Positions 47,922 through 58,184 are shown, numbered from the stretch's first letter. The stretch is 64,000 bases of DNA from Burkholderia stagnalis (GCF_902830275.1 NZ_CADESW010000012.1:161467-225466), one strand, 5' to 3'. Notes: a model not told the origin generated them from the sequence alone. Translations and numbers: made by a program.

Positions 47922-49196
47922 TCAGTTCTCGAACGCGACCTGCCCGGCGACGAGCGTCGCGCGCACGCGGGCGGGCAGCTCATAGCCGAGGAACGGCGAG
48001 TTGTGGCCCTGGCTCTTCAGGCCGCGCGGCTCGACGCGCCAGTGCGCGCGCGGATCGAACACGCACAGGTCGGCCGCGCCGCCTTCGCTCACGCGCCCCG
48101 CCGGCAGCTTCAGCACGTCGGCCGGCGCGCACGTGATGCGCTTGAGCGCCTGCACGAGCGGCACGCCGGCTTCGTCGGCCCACTTCACGGTCAGCGACAG
48201 CAGCAGTTCGAGCCCGGTCGCGCCAGGCGTCGCTTCGCCGAACGGCAGCAGTTTCTCGTCGTCGTCGACGGGCGTGTGATCGGAGCAGATCGCATCGATC
48301 GTGCCGTCGGCGAGCGCCGCGCGGATCGCCTCGCGGTCGCGTTCGCTGCGCAGCGGCGGATCGAGGCGGAATTGCGAATCGAAATAGCCGATGTCGACGT
48401 CGATCAGGTGCAGGTGGTTCACGCCGACGTCGCAGGTCACCGGCAGCCCTTCGGCCTTCGCCGCGCGCACAAGCGCGAGACCGGCCGCCGACGACAGCCG
48501 CGCGAGGTGCACGCGCGCGCCCGTCACGCGCATCAGTTCGAAGATCGTGTGCAGCGCGATCGTCTCGGCCGCGACCGGCACGCCGGACAGGCCGAGCCGC
48601 GACGCGACCGGGCCGCTCGCCGCGACGCCGCCGCGGCCGATGAACGCATCGATCGGCCGCAGCCACGTGGTGAAGCCGTAGGTGCTCGCGTACTGCAGCG
48701 CGCGCAGCAGCACCTGCGTGTCGCGCACCGGCACGTTCGCGTGCGTGAAGCCGACGCAGCCCGACTCGGTCAGCGCGACCATCTCGGTGATGACTTCGCC
48801 CTTGAGGCCGACCGTCAACGCGCCGAGCGGATGGACGTTCGCCTGGTGCAGGTTGCTTGCGCGGAACTTCAGCATCTCGACGAGGCCAGGCTCGTCGAGC
48901 ACGGGGTCGGTGTCGGGCGGGCAGACGAGGCTCGTCACGCCGCCCGCGACGGCCGCCGCCATCTCGGATTCGAGCGTCGCCTTGTGCTCGTAGCCCGGCT
49001 CGCGCAGCCGCGCGCACAGGTCGACGAAGCCGGGCGCGACGATCATGCCCGTGGCGTCGATCGTCTTCGCGGCGTTGAATTCGGCCGGCGCGGTACCGAT
49101 CGCGGCAATCTTGCCGGCCGCGACGAAAACGTCGGCCTGCCGCTCGGTGCCGGTGACCGGGTCGATCAGCGTGCCGCCTTTGATATGAATCTTCAT
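47922..49196 (-). CDS. pyrX: Non-catalytic dihydroorotase-like protein (PyrC')
   Basis: 424 residues, dihydroorotase fold. In active enzymes the metal motif reads DxHxHxR; here residues 59-65 read DLCARLR, so both metal histidines are replaced (Cys61, Arg63). The later SDHTPV also lacks the usual second His. In Pseudomonas an inactive PyrC' of this kind is needed to assemble aspartate transcarbamoylase and is encoded right after pyrB. Gene order is the same here (52 bp after pyrB). A functional dihydroorotase must be encoded elsewhere. Symbol follows usage for such proteins. Confidence 0.85.
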   Translation of the reverse strand: MKIHIKGGTLIDPVTGTERQADVFVAAGKIAAIGTAPAEFNAAKTIDATGMIVAPGFVDLCARLREPGYEHKATLESEMAAAVAGGVTSLVCPPDTDPVLDEPGLVEMLKFRASNLHQANVHPLGALTVGLKGEVITEMVALTESGCVGFTHANVPVRDTQVLLRALQYASTYGFTTWLRPIDAFIGRGGVAASGPVASRLGLSGVPVAAETIALHTIFELMRVTGARVHLARLSSAAGLALVRAAKAEGLPVTCDVGVNHLHLIDVDIGYFDSQFRLDPPLRSERDREAIRAALADGTIDAICSDHTPVDDDEKLLPFGEATPGATGLELLLSLTVKWADEAGVPLVQALKRITCAPADVLKLPAGRVSEGGAADLCVFDPRAHWRVEPRGLKSQGHNSPFLGYELPARVRATLVAGQVAFEN

Positions 49197-49248
49197 GCGC
49201 TGTCTGTGAATGCGTTGAATGCGTAAAAGGGAGGCGCGGCGCGCGGGC

Positions 49249-50280
49249 TCAGTCGTGGTTGGCCGCGACGATGCCCATCACCGCCATCCGCACGGCGATG
49301 CCGAACGTGACCTGGTTGAGGATCACCGACTGCGGGCCGTCCGCGACCTGCGAATCGATCTCGACGCCGCGGTTCATCGGGCCCGGGTGCATCACGATCG
49401 CGTCCGGCGCGGCGAGCGCGAGGCGCTCGGGCGTCAGCCCCCAGCTCTTGAAATACTCCTGCGCGGACGGCAGCAGCGCGCCGCTCATCCGCTCGTTCTG
49501 CAGGCGCAGCATGATGATCACGTCGACGCCCTTCAGGCCTTCGTCGAGGTTGTGGAACACCTTCACGCCCATCTGCTCGAGGCCGCCCGGCAGCAGCGTG
49601 CGCGGGCCGATCGCGCGCACTTCCGGCACGCCGAGCGTGGTGAGCGCGTGGATGTCCGAGCGCGCGACGCGCGAATGCAGGATGTCGCCGACGATCGCCA
49701 CGCGCAGCTTCGTGAAATCGCGCTTGTAGTGGCGGATCGTGTACATGTCGAGCAGGCCCTGCGTCGGGTGCGCGTGGCGGCCGTCGCCGGCGTTGATCAC
49801 GTGCACGTGCGGCGCGCAGTGCTCGGCGATCAGGTACGGCGCGCCGCTCGATGCGTGACGCACGACGAACAGGTCGGCGTGCATCGCCGACAGGTTGTTG
49901 ATCGTGTCGAGCAGCGATTCGCCCTTGCTCGTCGAAGACGCGTTGATGTTCAGGTTCAGCACGTCCGCCGACAGGCGCGTCGCGGCGATCTCGAAGGTGG
50001 TGCGGGTGCGCGTCGAGTTCTCGAAGAACAGGTTGAACACGGACTTGCCGCGCAAGAGCGGCACCTTCTTCACTTCGCGGTCCGTCACGCTGACGAACTG
50101 CTCGGCCGTATCGAGGATGTGGTTGACGATCGAGCGCGGCAGGCCCTCGATCGACAGCAGGTGCTTCAGCTCGCCGTTCTTCGTGAGCTGCGGGTTGCCC
50201 TTCAGGAAGCCGTAGCGGAATCGCTCGGGGCTCGCGGCCGCAGCGGGATTGCCGGCGCGGCCAGTGGTGTCGGTGGTCAT
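49249..50280 (-). CDS. pyrB: Aspartate carbamoyltransferase catalytic chain
   Basis: 343 residues, slightly longer at the N-terminus than E. coli PyrB, as in the class that binds PyrC'. Makes carbamoyl aspartate in pyrimidine synthesis. Carbamoyl-phosphate site ENSTRTRTTFE, AGDGRHAHPTQGLLD and the late HPGPMNRGVEID are intact. Start is the ATG of MTTDTTGRAG; the frame stays open upstream through pyrR but without a plausible N-terminus. Confidence 0.94.
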   Translation of the reverse strand: MTTDTTGRAGNPAAAASPERFRYGFLKGNPQLTKNGELKHLLSIEGLPRSIVNHILDTAEQFVSVTDREVKKVPLLRGKSVFNLFFENSTRTRTTFEIAATRLSADVLNLNINASSTSKGESLLDTINNLSAMHADLFVVRHASSGAPYLIAEHCAPHVHVINAGDGRHAHPTQGLLDMYTIRHYKRDFTKLRVAIVGDILHSRVARSDIHALTTLGVPEVRAIGPRTLLPGGLEQMGVKVFHNLDEGLKGVDVIIMLRLQNERMSGALLPSAQEYFKSWGLTPERLALAAPDAIVMHPGPMNRGVEIDSQVADGPQSVILNQVTFGIAVRMAVMGIVAANHD

Positions 50281-50353
50281 GATGTGCGTGATTCCAACTT
50301 GTGCAAACGGGCCGCGGCACTCGCCGGCGGCCCGGGATCCGGATTCGGTGCGC

Positions 50354-50869
50354 TCAGCCGCCGTGCGCTTCGACGCGCAGCGTGAAGTTCGCCGCGTCGT
50401 CGCGCGCGAGCACGAGGGTCGCGTCGGCCGGCACGTCGAGCGCGCCGCCGGCGAAACGCGCGGCCACCGGCAGCTCGCGGCCGCCGCGGTCGGCCAGCAC
50501 CGCCAGCTCGACCGCGGCCGGACGGCCGTAGTCGAACAGTTCGTTGAGCGCCGCGCGCACGGTGCGCCCGGTATACAGAACATCGTCGACGAGCACGATG
50601 CGCGCGCCGTCGACGTCGAACGGCAGCGACGTCGGGCTCGCCTGGCTGTGCAGGCCCTTCTTCGCGTAGTCGTCGCGATGCAGCGCGACGTTCACGACGC
50701 CGAAGCCCGGCGCGCCGAGATCGCGCGCGAGCCGCTCGGCCAGCCATGCGCCGCCGCTGTAAATGCCGGCGAGCCGGGGCCCGCCCGCTTCGGCGAAGGC
50801 CGCGCCGTATGCGTCGCGGATCTGGTCGAGCAGGACGCGGTATAGCGCCTCGGCATCAATGGTGCTCAT
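50354..50869 (-). CDS. pyrR: Bifunctional pyr operon regulator / uracil phosphoribosyltransferase-like PyrR
   Basis: 171 residues from the ATG of MSTIDAEALYR. Phosphoribosyltransferase fold with the PRPP loop IVLVDDVLYTGRTVRAAL. In Gram-positives PyrR binds pyr mRNA; in beta-proteobacteria its regulatory role is less clear. Lies just before pyrB (73-bp gap) and overlaps ruvX by 14 bp. Confidence 0.88.
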   Translation of the reverse strand: MSTIDAEALYRVLLDQIRDAYGAAFAEAGGPRLAGIYSGGAWLAERLARDLGAPGFGVVNVALHRDDYAKKGLHSQASPTSLPFDVDGARIVLVDDVLYTGRTVRAALNELFDYGRPAAVELAVLADRGGRELPVAARFAGGALDVPADATLVLARDDAANFTLRVEAHGG

Positions 50870-51305
50870 GGTCGGACAATTGATCGAGATACTGTTGAAG
50901 AATGACGCGCGCGGCTTCCGCATCGAGCATGTCGGCGCGCGCGCGGCCGCGCACGTCGCGCGCGCGCAGCTCCGCTTCGGCCTCGACCGACGAATAGCGT
51001 TCGTCGACCCAGGTGACCGGCAGGCCGAAGCGGCCGTTCAGCTGGTTGCCGAAGCGCTTGGCCTGCTGCGTCATGTCGTGCGGCGTGCCGTCCGGATGCA
51101 TCGGCAGGCCGACCACGAGCGCGTCCGGCCGCCATTCGGCCAGCAGGTCGCCGACCGCCTTGAAGCGGTGCTCGCGGTTCAGGTTGGGGATCACGACGAG
51201 CGCGCGGGCCGAGCGCGTCAGCGCATTGCCGATCGCCACTCCGATGCGCTTCTCGCCGTAGTCGAACGCCAGGAGCGTCGCGTCGCGCGCGCTCGTGCCG
51301 TTCAT
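50856..51305 (-). CDS. ruvX: Putative pre-16S rRNA nuclease / Holliday junction resolvase-like (YqgF)
   Basis: 149 residues from the ATG of MNGTSARDATLLAFDYGEKRIG. RNase H-like fold: LAFDYGEKRIGVAIG (first acidic residue), VVGLPMHPDG, WVDERYSS and LDAEAA near the end match the YqgF family, which processes 16S rRNA ends in E. coli. Overlaps algH by 4 bp and pyrR by 14 bp. Confidence 0.9.
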   Translation of the reverse strand: MNGTSARDATLLAFDYGEKRIGVAIGNALTRSARALVVIPNLNREHRFKAVGDLLAEWRPDALVVGLPMHPDGTPHDMTQQAKRFGNQLNGRFGLPVTWVDERYSSVEAEAELRARDVRGRARADMLDAEAARVILQQYLDQLSDHEHH

Positions 51306-51880
51306 GCGTGCCCTGCCTCGCCGGACAGCATCGACGAGCTGACGCCGAGCAGGCCGAGCGCCGCCTCGAAGCGCTCCTCGGCCGGGGTGTCGAACACGAT
51401 CCGCGGATCGGCGGCGACGGTCAGCCAGCCGTTGCGGGAAATCTCTTCCTCGAGCTGCCCCGCGCCCCAGCCCGCATGGCCGAGCGTCAGCAGGAAACGC
51501 TTCGGGCCGGTGCCCGTCGCGACCGCCTCGAGCACGTCCTTCGACGTGGTCATCTCCAGCCCGCCCTCGACGGACATCGACGAGTTGTAGTTCGCGCCCT
51601 CGACCGGCTCGTGCAGCACGAAGCCGCGCTCCGTCTGCACCGGGCCGCCGAAATACACGGGGATGTGCAGCAGCGGCTCGATGTCGAGCTTCAGGTCGAT
51701 GCGGTTGAACAGGGATTCGAGGTCGATGTCGGTCGGACGGTTGATGACGAGGCCGAGCGCGCCGCGCTCGCTGTGATCGCAAAGGTACACCACCGTTCCC
51801 GAGAACGTCGGATCGGCCATGTTCGGCATGGCGATCAGGAACTGGTTGGTCAGGTTGATGCGATCGGAAGGCTTTGACAT
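51302..51880 (-). CDS. algH: UPF0301 (YqgE/AlgH) family protein
   Basis: 192 residues. NQFLIAMPNMADPTFSGTVVYLCDHSERGALGLVINRP is the family N-terminus. Biochemical role unknown; named after a regulator of alginate in Pseudomonas. First gene of the tightly coupled algH-ruvX-pyrR-pyrB-pyrX-acyltransferase set. The yqgE-yqgF pairing is conserved across proteobacteria. Confidence 0.9.
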   Translation of the reverse strand: MSKPSDRINLTNQFLIAMPNMADPTFSGTVVYLCDHSERGALGLVINRPTDIDLESLFNRIDLKLDIEPLLHIPVYFGGPVQTERGFVLHEPVEGANYNSSMSVEGGLEMTTSKDVLEAVATGTGPKRFLLTLGHAGWGAGQLEEEISRNGWLTVAADPRIVFDTPAEERFEAALGLLGVSSSMLSGEAGHA

Positions 51881-52053
51881 GGTTTGAATTTTAGCAAAGA
51901 CGCCGCGGCCTGATCGAGGCCGCGATCAACAAGCAACGCCGCGCCGCGCTGGCAACGGCGCGCACGGATCACACGGCACTCTAACACGCGCGCGCAAGCG
52001 CACGGCAGTGCGTTGCCGGGGGGCGCGGCACCGGCCGCCGCAGGGTCCCGGGA

Positions 52054-53361
52054 TCATCCGTGCCCGGCCCGGCCGAGCGCCGCGCCGAGCGCTTCGCTCG
52101 CGGCGGTCAGGTCCGGCGGCGCGACGCCCGCCGCGATCTTGAGCAGTGCCCCGCGCAGCATGTCGGACGCGTGGCGGTGCGCCGCGACGCTGCCTTCGGC
52201 CGGCGGCACGCCATGCGCGGCGCGGCGCCACGCGAGGCCGAGCGTGTCGGCCAGCAGCGCCGCGTGGCCGAGGCCGAGCGCGCAGGCGGCCGCGCCGACG
52301 CGGTAGGCCGCCTCGGCCGCCCGCCACGCGGCGCCCGCGTCGGCGTGAGCGGGGTCCGCCGTCAGGTCGGCCATCGACGCATCGGCGGTCTGCAGGAAAT
52401 CCTCATACGCATGCGCGTTGACGGTCACGACGCCGAGCTCGCGGGTCGGCGCCACCGCGAGCGCATCGTGCTCGGCGCGCGCGGCATCGGCTTCCCACAA
52501 CGCTTCGGACGCGGGGGTACCGGCCACGTGCCAGTCGACCGTCAATCCGTAATCGTGCAGCACGTCGACGAGCGCGACGTCCTCGGCCGCCGCGCCGAAC
52601 AGCGCGAAATCCCGCCACAACAGCGCGGCCGTCTCGCGCACGAGGTCGGGCGGCGCGGCCCGGCGGCCCTGCGCGTGCTCGCCGAGCAGCAGGTTCGTCC
52701 GCGCGAGAAAGCGCTTCAGCTCGGCCGCGCCGCTCGCGCGCAGCGCGCGCAGGCACGCGGCCGCGAGCCGCCAGTAGTCATAGGGCGTGTCGTCGGCCAG
52801 TTCGGCCATGCACGCGTCGAGCGCGTCGAGCGCCGCCTCAGGTGGCGCCTGCTGCGCGCGCAGCACGGCGAGCAGCGCCTGTTCGAAGCGCGCGCGCAGC
52901 CGCGCGACGGCGGCCGCCGGCAGCACGCGCAGCGACGCCGGCGGCACCGTCCGGCCGACGAGCGCGAGCGTGTCGTACGGCACGCGCGCACGCAGGTCCG
53001 CCGCGCTTTGCGCACGCAGCGCGCGATAGTGTTCGAACAGGAGCGGCGAGCAGGCGAGCTCGCGCAGGTTGTGCCGCGCGACCGCGGCGCGGAATTCCCG
53101 CAGCGCGGCCCGGCATCCGGAGGAAGTCGGCTCGGTGGCGACCAGCGCCGCCGCTTCGGCCAGCTGGGCCGCGAAGCGGGCCGCCGGCAGCCAGCCGGCT
53201 TCGGCGAGCACGGCTGCAGCCGCCGACAGCGGCGCGGCCGCGTCGTCGCGGCGCTCGAGCGCCGCATCGGCCGCCGCGAGCCACGCGTCGGCCGCGCGCA
53301 CTGCCCCGCCACGCGGGTTGGGCAGCGCATCAATCACGGGGATTACTGCCGGATCGGACAT
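52054..53361 (-). CDS. Unrecognised Ala-rich helical protein
   Basis: 435 residues from the ATG of MSDPAVIPV; a GTG three codons earlier is equally possible. Not recognised. It is extremely Ala/Arg/Leu-rich and predicted almost wholly helical, with spaced helix pairs such as LPAARFAAQLAEAAALVATEP and a C-terminal half with HAYEDFLQTADASMADL. The pattern loosely recalls the N-terminal helical part of ChpA/PilL-type histidine kinases, but no His-phosphotransfer or kinase motif is visible. No signal peptide. Lies between rubredoxin and algH on the same strand. Confidence 0.6.
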   Translation of the reverse strand: MSDPAVIPVIDALPNPRGGAVRAADAWLAAADAALERRDDAAAPLSAAAAVLAEAGWLPAARFAAQLAEAAALVATEPTSSGCRAALREFRAAVARHNLRELACSPLLFEHYRALRAQSAADLRARVPYDTLALVGRTVPPASLRVLPAAAVARLRARFEQALLAVLRAQQAPPEAALDALDACMAELADDTPYDYWRLAAACLRALRASGAAELKRFLARTNLLLGEHAQGRRAAPPDLVRETAALLWRDFALFGAAAEDVALVDVLHDYGLTVDWHVAGTPASEALWEADAARAEHDALAVAPTRELGVVTVNAHAYEDFLQTADASMADLTADPAHADAGAAWRAAEAAYRVGAAACALGLGHAALLADTLGLAWRRAAHGVPPAEGSVAAHRHASDMLRGALLKIAAGVAPPDLTAASEALGAALGRAGHG

Positions 53362-53467
53362 CGGGGACACTCGCGCGAGTCATGGCCAAGCCGCCCGCGT
53401 CCACCACGGCGCAATGGCGCCGATGGCACGCGAGGCCCGAGCGGAATGTCCTGAAGCGACGGTCCGG

Positions 53468-53638
53468 TCAGATCTGGACCATCTCGAAGTCTTCCTTGCG
53501 CGCGCCGCATTCCGGGCAGGTCCAGTTGATCGGGACGTCTTCCCAGCGCGTGCCCGGGGCAATGCCCTCTTCCGGCAGTCCGGCTTCTTCGTCGTAAATC
53601 CAGCCACAAATCAGGCACATCCAGCTCTTGTATTCCAT
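53468..53638 (-). CDS. rubA: Rubredoxin
   Basis: A 56-residue electron carrier. Reading the minus strand from the ATG at 53638 gives MEYKSWMCLICGWIYDEE at the start, with iron ligands Cys8, Cys11, Cys41 and Cys44 in the CxxCG and CPxCG knuckles and the typical GIAPGTRWEDVP between. Overlapping longer frames in this stretch are shadows. Partner proteins (alkane hydroxylase, oxidoreductases) are not in the window. Confidence 0.95.
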   Translation of the reverse strand: MEYKSWMCLICGWIYDEEAGLPEEGIAPGTRWEDVPINWTCPECGARKEDFEMVQI

Positions 53639-53853
53639 CTTAAGCCGCGTCGGGAGGGTCGGTAAATTCGGGAGCCATGATGGTACCGTGTCAGGGCCTG
53701 ACTGCCTAGCGATCGCGCACTAGTCGTACGCCTGCGTTGCGGTGCGCTAAAAAATCCGCTCGAACCGCCGGATTCCGCCTCATAATGGCTGCGAAGGCCG
53801 CACCAGGCCGGTGCGGCCGCCCTGCTCTCCCGTCTTTTCTTGCCCATTTGTCC

Positions 53854-54720
53854 ATGTCCAGCAACGCCCCTCCGATCGTTCTCACCTTCGGCCTGTCCGA
53901 TCCCACCGGTGGCTCCGGCCTCCAAGCCGATCTGATGACCCTGGCGAGCATGGGCTGTCACGGCGTGTCCGTCCTGACCGGCTACACCGTACGCGACTCG
54001 GCCGCCTGCGACGAAGTGACGGGCCTCGACCCCGACGTCGTCGCCGCGCAGGCGCGGATGCTGCTCGAGGACATGCCGGTTGCCGCGTTCAAGATCGGCG
54101 CGGCCACGCGCGCGGAAGTCGTGAGCGCGATCGCCGAGGTGGTCGCCGACTACGACGGCGTGCCGCTCGTGCTTGCACCCGATTTCACGCTCGACGACGA
54201 GCACGTGCTCGCCGCCGACGACCTGCGCGAATCGATCGCCGACCTGCTCGCGCCGCAGACGACGCTGCTGGTCGCCGACCACGCGACGCTCATCGCGCTC
54301 GCGCAGCCGGACGGCGACGCGGAAGCGCCGAACCTCGACGCCGCGCTGTCGCATCTGCTGTCGCAGGGCTGCGAGTACGTGCTCGCGACCGAATCGGGCT
54401 CGCACCGGCTCGTCAATACGCTGTACGGCGAGGAAGGCCAGATCCGCGAGGACATGTGGGACCGTACGCCGCACCGGCTGATGGGCCTCACCGACACGCT
54501 CGGCGCGGCGATCGCCGCGCTGCTCGCGAATGGCCAGGAGCCGCCCGAAGCGGTGCGCGAGGCGCAGGAATACCTGTACCAGGCCGTGCGCGACGCGTTC
54601 CGGCCGGGGATGGGCGCGTATCTGCCGGATCGCTTCTTCTGGGCGCGCAGCAACGACGAGGAAGCATCGCCGCCCGCCGCGACGCCGGATGCGCTGCCGA
54701 GGACGTCGCACCGGCATTGA
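53854..54720 (+). CDS. ThiD-like kinase (hydroxymethylpyrimidine kinase family, divergent)
   Basis: 288 residues from the ATG of MSSNAPPIVLTFGLSDPTGGSGLQADL. Overall ribokinase-like ThiD fold, including SDPTGGSGLQADLMTLASMGCHGVSV. But key ThiD residues differ: the substrate-contact TAQNT is replaced by TGYTVRD, and the catalytic GTGC loop reads GLTD, with Asp where ThiD uses Cys. It may phosphorylate HMP-P or another small alcohol. Divergent from rubredoxin; ends at a bidirectional terminator. No TPP riboswitch was recognised upstream. Confidence 0.75.
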   Translation: MSSNAPPIVLTFGLSDPTGGSGLQADLMTLASMGCHGVSVLTGYTVRDSAACDEVTGLDPDVVAAQARMLLEDMPVAAFKIGAATRAEVVSAIAEVVADYDGVPLVLAPDFTLDDEHVLAADDLRESIADLLAPQTTLLVADHATLIALAQPDGDAEAPNLDAALSHLLSQGCEYVLATESGSHRLVNTLYGEEGQIREDMWDRTPHRLMGLTDTLGAAIAALLANGQEPPEAVREAQEYLYQAVRDAFRPGMGAYLPDRFFWARSNDEEASPPAATPDALPRTSHRH

Positions 54721-54782
54721 ATGCACGGGGCGCCCGTTTCGGGGGCGCCGCCAGCGACAAATACTTCGATACAAACAAAAAA

Positions 54783-54808
54783 AGACCCGCATCGCTGCGG
54801 GTCTTTTC
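54783..54808. terminator. Bidirectional terminator between the thiD-like gene and groEL
   Basis: AGACCCGCA-tcgc-TGCGGGTCT, a 9-bp perfect stem, flanked by an A-run on one side and TTTTC on the other. It serves the two convergent genes. Confidence 0.9.
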
Positions 54809-54862
54809 TTTTGGCCGGAACGCGCACTGCTGCGCGTTCCGGACCGCATCGACCGAAGTCGA

Positions 54863-56503
<1,641 letters not shown>

Positions 56504-56549
56504 CTTCTAACTCCTTGAATTCTTGGGAATATGTACCGTCGGTGGACGC

Positions 56550-56843
56550 TTACTTGGCGTTGACCACGGCCATGATGTCTTCTTCGCGCATCACCAGCAG
56601 TTCCTGGCCGTCGACCTTGACGGTCTGGCCAGCGTACTTGCCGAACAGGACGCGATCGCCGACCTTCACGTCGAGCGCGATCGGCGCGCCCTTGTCGTCA
56701 CGCTTGCCCGGGCCGACCGCGAGGATCTCGCCTTGATCCGGCTTTTCAGCAGCAGCTTCGGGGATCACGATGCCCGAGGCGGTCTTGGTTTCCTGATCCA
56801 GGCGCTTGACGATCACGCGATCGTGCAAAGGACGAAGGTTCAT
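56550..56843 (-). CDS. groES: Co-chaperonin GroES
   Basis: 97 residues from the ATG of MNLRPLHDRVIVKR. Forms the seven-fold lid of GroEL; the mobile loop ETKTASGIVIPEAA and the late GKYAGQTVKVDGQELLVMREEDI are typical. An upstream in-frame start at 56897 is rejected. First gene of the heat-shock operon. Confidence 0.98.
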   Translation of the reverse strand: MNLRPLHDRVIVKRLDQETKTASGIVIPEAAAEKPDQGEILAVGPGKRDDKGAPIALDVKVGDRVLFGKYAGQTVKVDGQELLVMREEDIMAVVNAK

Positions 56844-56916
56844 ATTCACTCCTCTCTTGACTGAGATTGAAGAACGCTTTGGGAATCCGCCCGGCACGAC
56901 GCCAGGCGGAGAATTG

Positions 56917-56943
56917 TTAGCACTCTCGTGCAGCGAGTGCTAA
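56917..56943 (-). promoter_or_regulatory. CIRCE operator (HrcA binding site) of groESL
   Basis: TTAGCACTC-N9-GAGTGCTAA is a perfect match to the CIRCE consensus. It lies 74 bp before groES, immediately downstream of the -10 box. Known to bind the HrcA repressor, released on heat shock. The hrcA gene is not in the window. Confidence 0.97.
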
Positions 56944-56971
56944 TTATATGGACGGGTTTTGACAAATTCAA
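56943..56971 (-). promoter_or_regulatory. Sigma-70 promoter of groESL
   Basis: On the minus strand, TTGAAT (56966-56971), a 17-bp spacer and a perfect TATAAT (56943-56948). The -10 box shares one base with the CIRCE, so bound HrcA should cover the transcription start. This predicts vegetative-sigma expression with HrcA repression rather than a strict sigma-32 promoter. Confidence 0.85.
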
Positions 56972-57076
56972 GAAGGGGGAATGGCGGTTTTTTTGGCCTG
57001 GCGCAAAGCGCCGCCGCGCCCCTCAAGAAACCTGAAATGTCTTTTTAAAACATGGGGATATGACGAGAATACCCAG

Positions 57077-57105
57077 CCGATGCCGGCATCCGCTGCCGGC
57101 ATCGG
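57077..57105. repeat. 12-bp perfect inverted repeat between groESL promoter and flhC
   Basis: CCGATGCCGGCA-tccgc-TGCCGGCATCGG. No T-run on either strand, so not a classical terminator. It lies in the 378-bp gap between groES and flhC, 117 bp beyond the flhC stop, and could be the end structure of the flhDC transcript. Confidence 0.7.
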
Positions 57106-57221
57106 CGATCGGGGCCAGATCGGACACAGGGTAAGCACGGGGTGTCGAATCGGTGCGCGGGCGGCAGCGATCGGGCGACCGCACGGGTCAGGCCCGACTT
57201 ACCGGGCCGGCACGCGAACCA

Positions 57222-57749
57222 TCAATGCATCGCCGGCTTCGTCATCTTGCCCGCACGCGCGGGCGGCTGGCAAATCACGCACGCGCCGCGTCCGTGCAGA
57301 TCGTATTTGTGCGCGACGAACTTGCCGCCGCAGCGGCCGCATTGCGTCATCCGCAGCATCCCGCCGTTGAAGAAGCGCACGAGCGTCCACGCGCGCGTCA
57401 GGTCGAGTTCGACGTCCATGCCCGCGTGCGCGCAGTGCTCGCGGTACAGCCGGTAGCCCTTCGTCAGCGCATCCAGGTGCGAGCAGCACGCCTCGTCCTT
57501 CAGGAACAGGTACGTGTTGTAGAACAGTGACGCATGGATGTTCCCGCGCCACGTCATGTACCAGTCGGCCGACGAAGGCAGCATGCCCTTCGGCGGCGAC
57601 ACGCCCCTCACCTCGCGGTAAAGCCGGGTCAGTCTCTCGCGCGACAGCGTGAGCTCGGATTCGAGCAGCTGCATGCGCGCGCCGAGTTCGATCAGGTCGA
57701 CCGCACGCGACACTTCGCGCGCATAGGCGATCAGGCTCGGGTTCGACAT
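57222..57749 (-). CDS. flhC: Flagellar transcriptional activator FlhC
   Basis: 175 residues from the ATG of MSNPSLIAYAREV. With FlhD forms the FlhD4C2 activator of class II flagellar genes. Zinc site cysteines appear as CGRCGGKF and CVIC near the C-terminus, and SPPKGMLPSSADWYMTW is a family segment. 10 bp after flhD. An upstream in-frame start at 57806 inside flhD is rejected. Confidence 0.93.
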   Translation of the reverse strand: MSNPSLIAYAREVSRAVDLIELGARMQLLESELTLSRERLTRLYREVRGVSPPKGMLPSSADWYMTWRGNIHASLFYNTYLFLKDEACCSHLDALTKGYRLYREHCAHAGMDVELDLTRAWTLVRFFNGGMLRMTQCGRCGGKFVAHKYDLHGRGACVICQPPARAGKMTKPAMH

Positions 57750-57759
57750 GGCCGCGCCG

Positions 57760-58077
57760 TCACGAGAATTGCGCGGCCGGCTGGCCCGCGAGCAGGATCG
57801 CCGCATGCGTGTGCGACACGTCCGCCTGCTTCGGCGACGTGGCGAGCGCGGACAGCATCGCGTGGTCGCCGAACCGGAAGCCGCACAGCAGCTGGTCGCA
57901 GGCCGCGAGCCGCGTCGTCTGCGCGAGCGTCAGCGTGGACAGCAGCTCGGCGAGCGGCGCCGACAGCCCGAGCCGGAACATGCCGGCCTCGCGGTCGTCG
58001 CGCAGCAGGCGCTGCGCGAGCATCAGGTACGAAATGTTGATGTCCCGGATCGAGTCGAGCGTGTCGCTGTTGTTCAC
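57760..58077 (-). CDS. flhD: Flagellar transcriptional regulator FlhD
   Basis: 105 residues from a GTG start (minus strand) preceded by GGAGAAAAGAC, a good ribosome site. The sequence after the start, NNSDTLDSIRDINISYLMLAQRLL, is the FlhD N-terminus, with GLSAPLAELLSTLTLAQTTRLA next. Longer frames upstream lack family resemblance. First gene of flhDC, the master switch of motility. Confidence 0.92.
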   Translation of the reverse strand: MNNSDTLDSIRDINISYLMLAQRLLRDDREAGMFRLGLSAPLAELLSTLTLAQTTRLAACDQLLCGFRFGDHAMLSALATSPKQADVSHTHAAILLAGQPAAQFS

Positions 58078-58184
58078 GTCTTTTCTCCGTTCAGGCGGGG
58101 CCGCCCGGGCGGGTCGCCCCGTTCGCCCGGCGCCCTCCGCCGGTTTGACGTCCGTTCCGTCGCCGCGCGCCGGGCGCGCCGCGT

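Noticed and set aside
53639..53853. TPP riboswitch before the ThiD-like gene
   Set aside because: No CUGAGA-type core or matching stems were seen in the leader.
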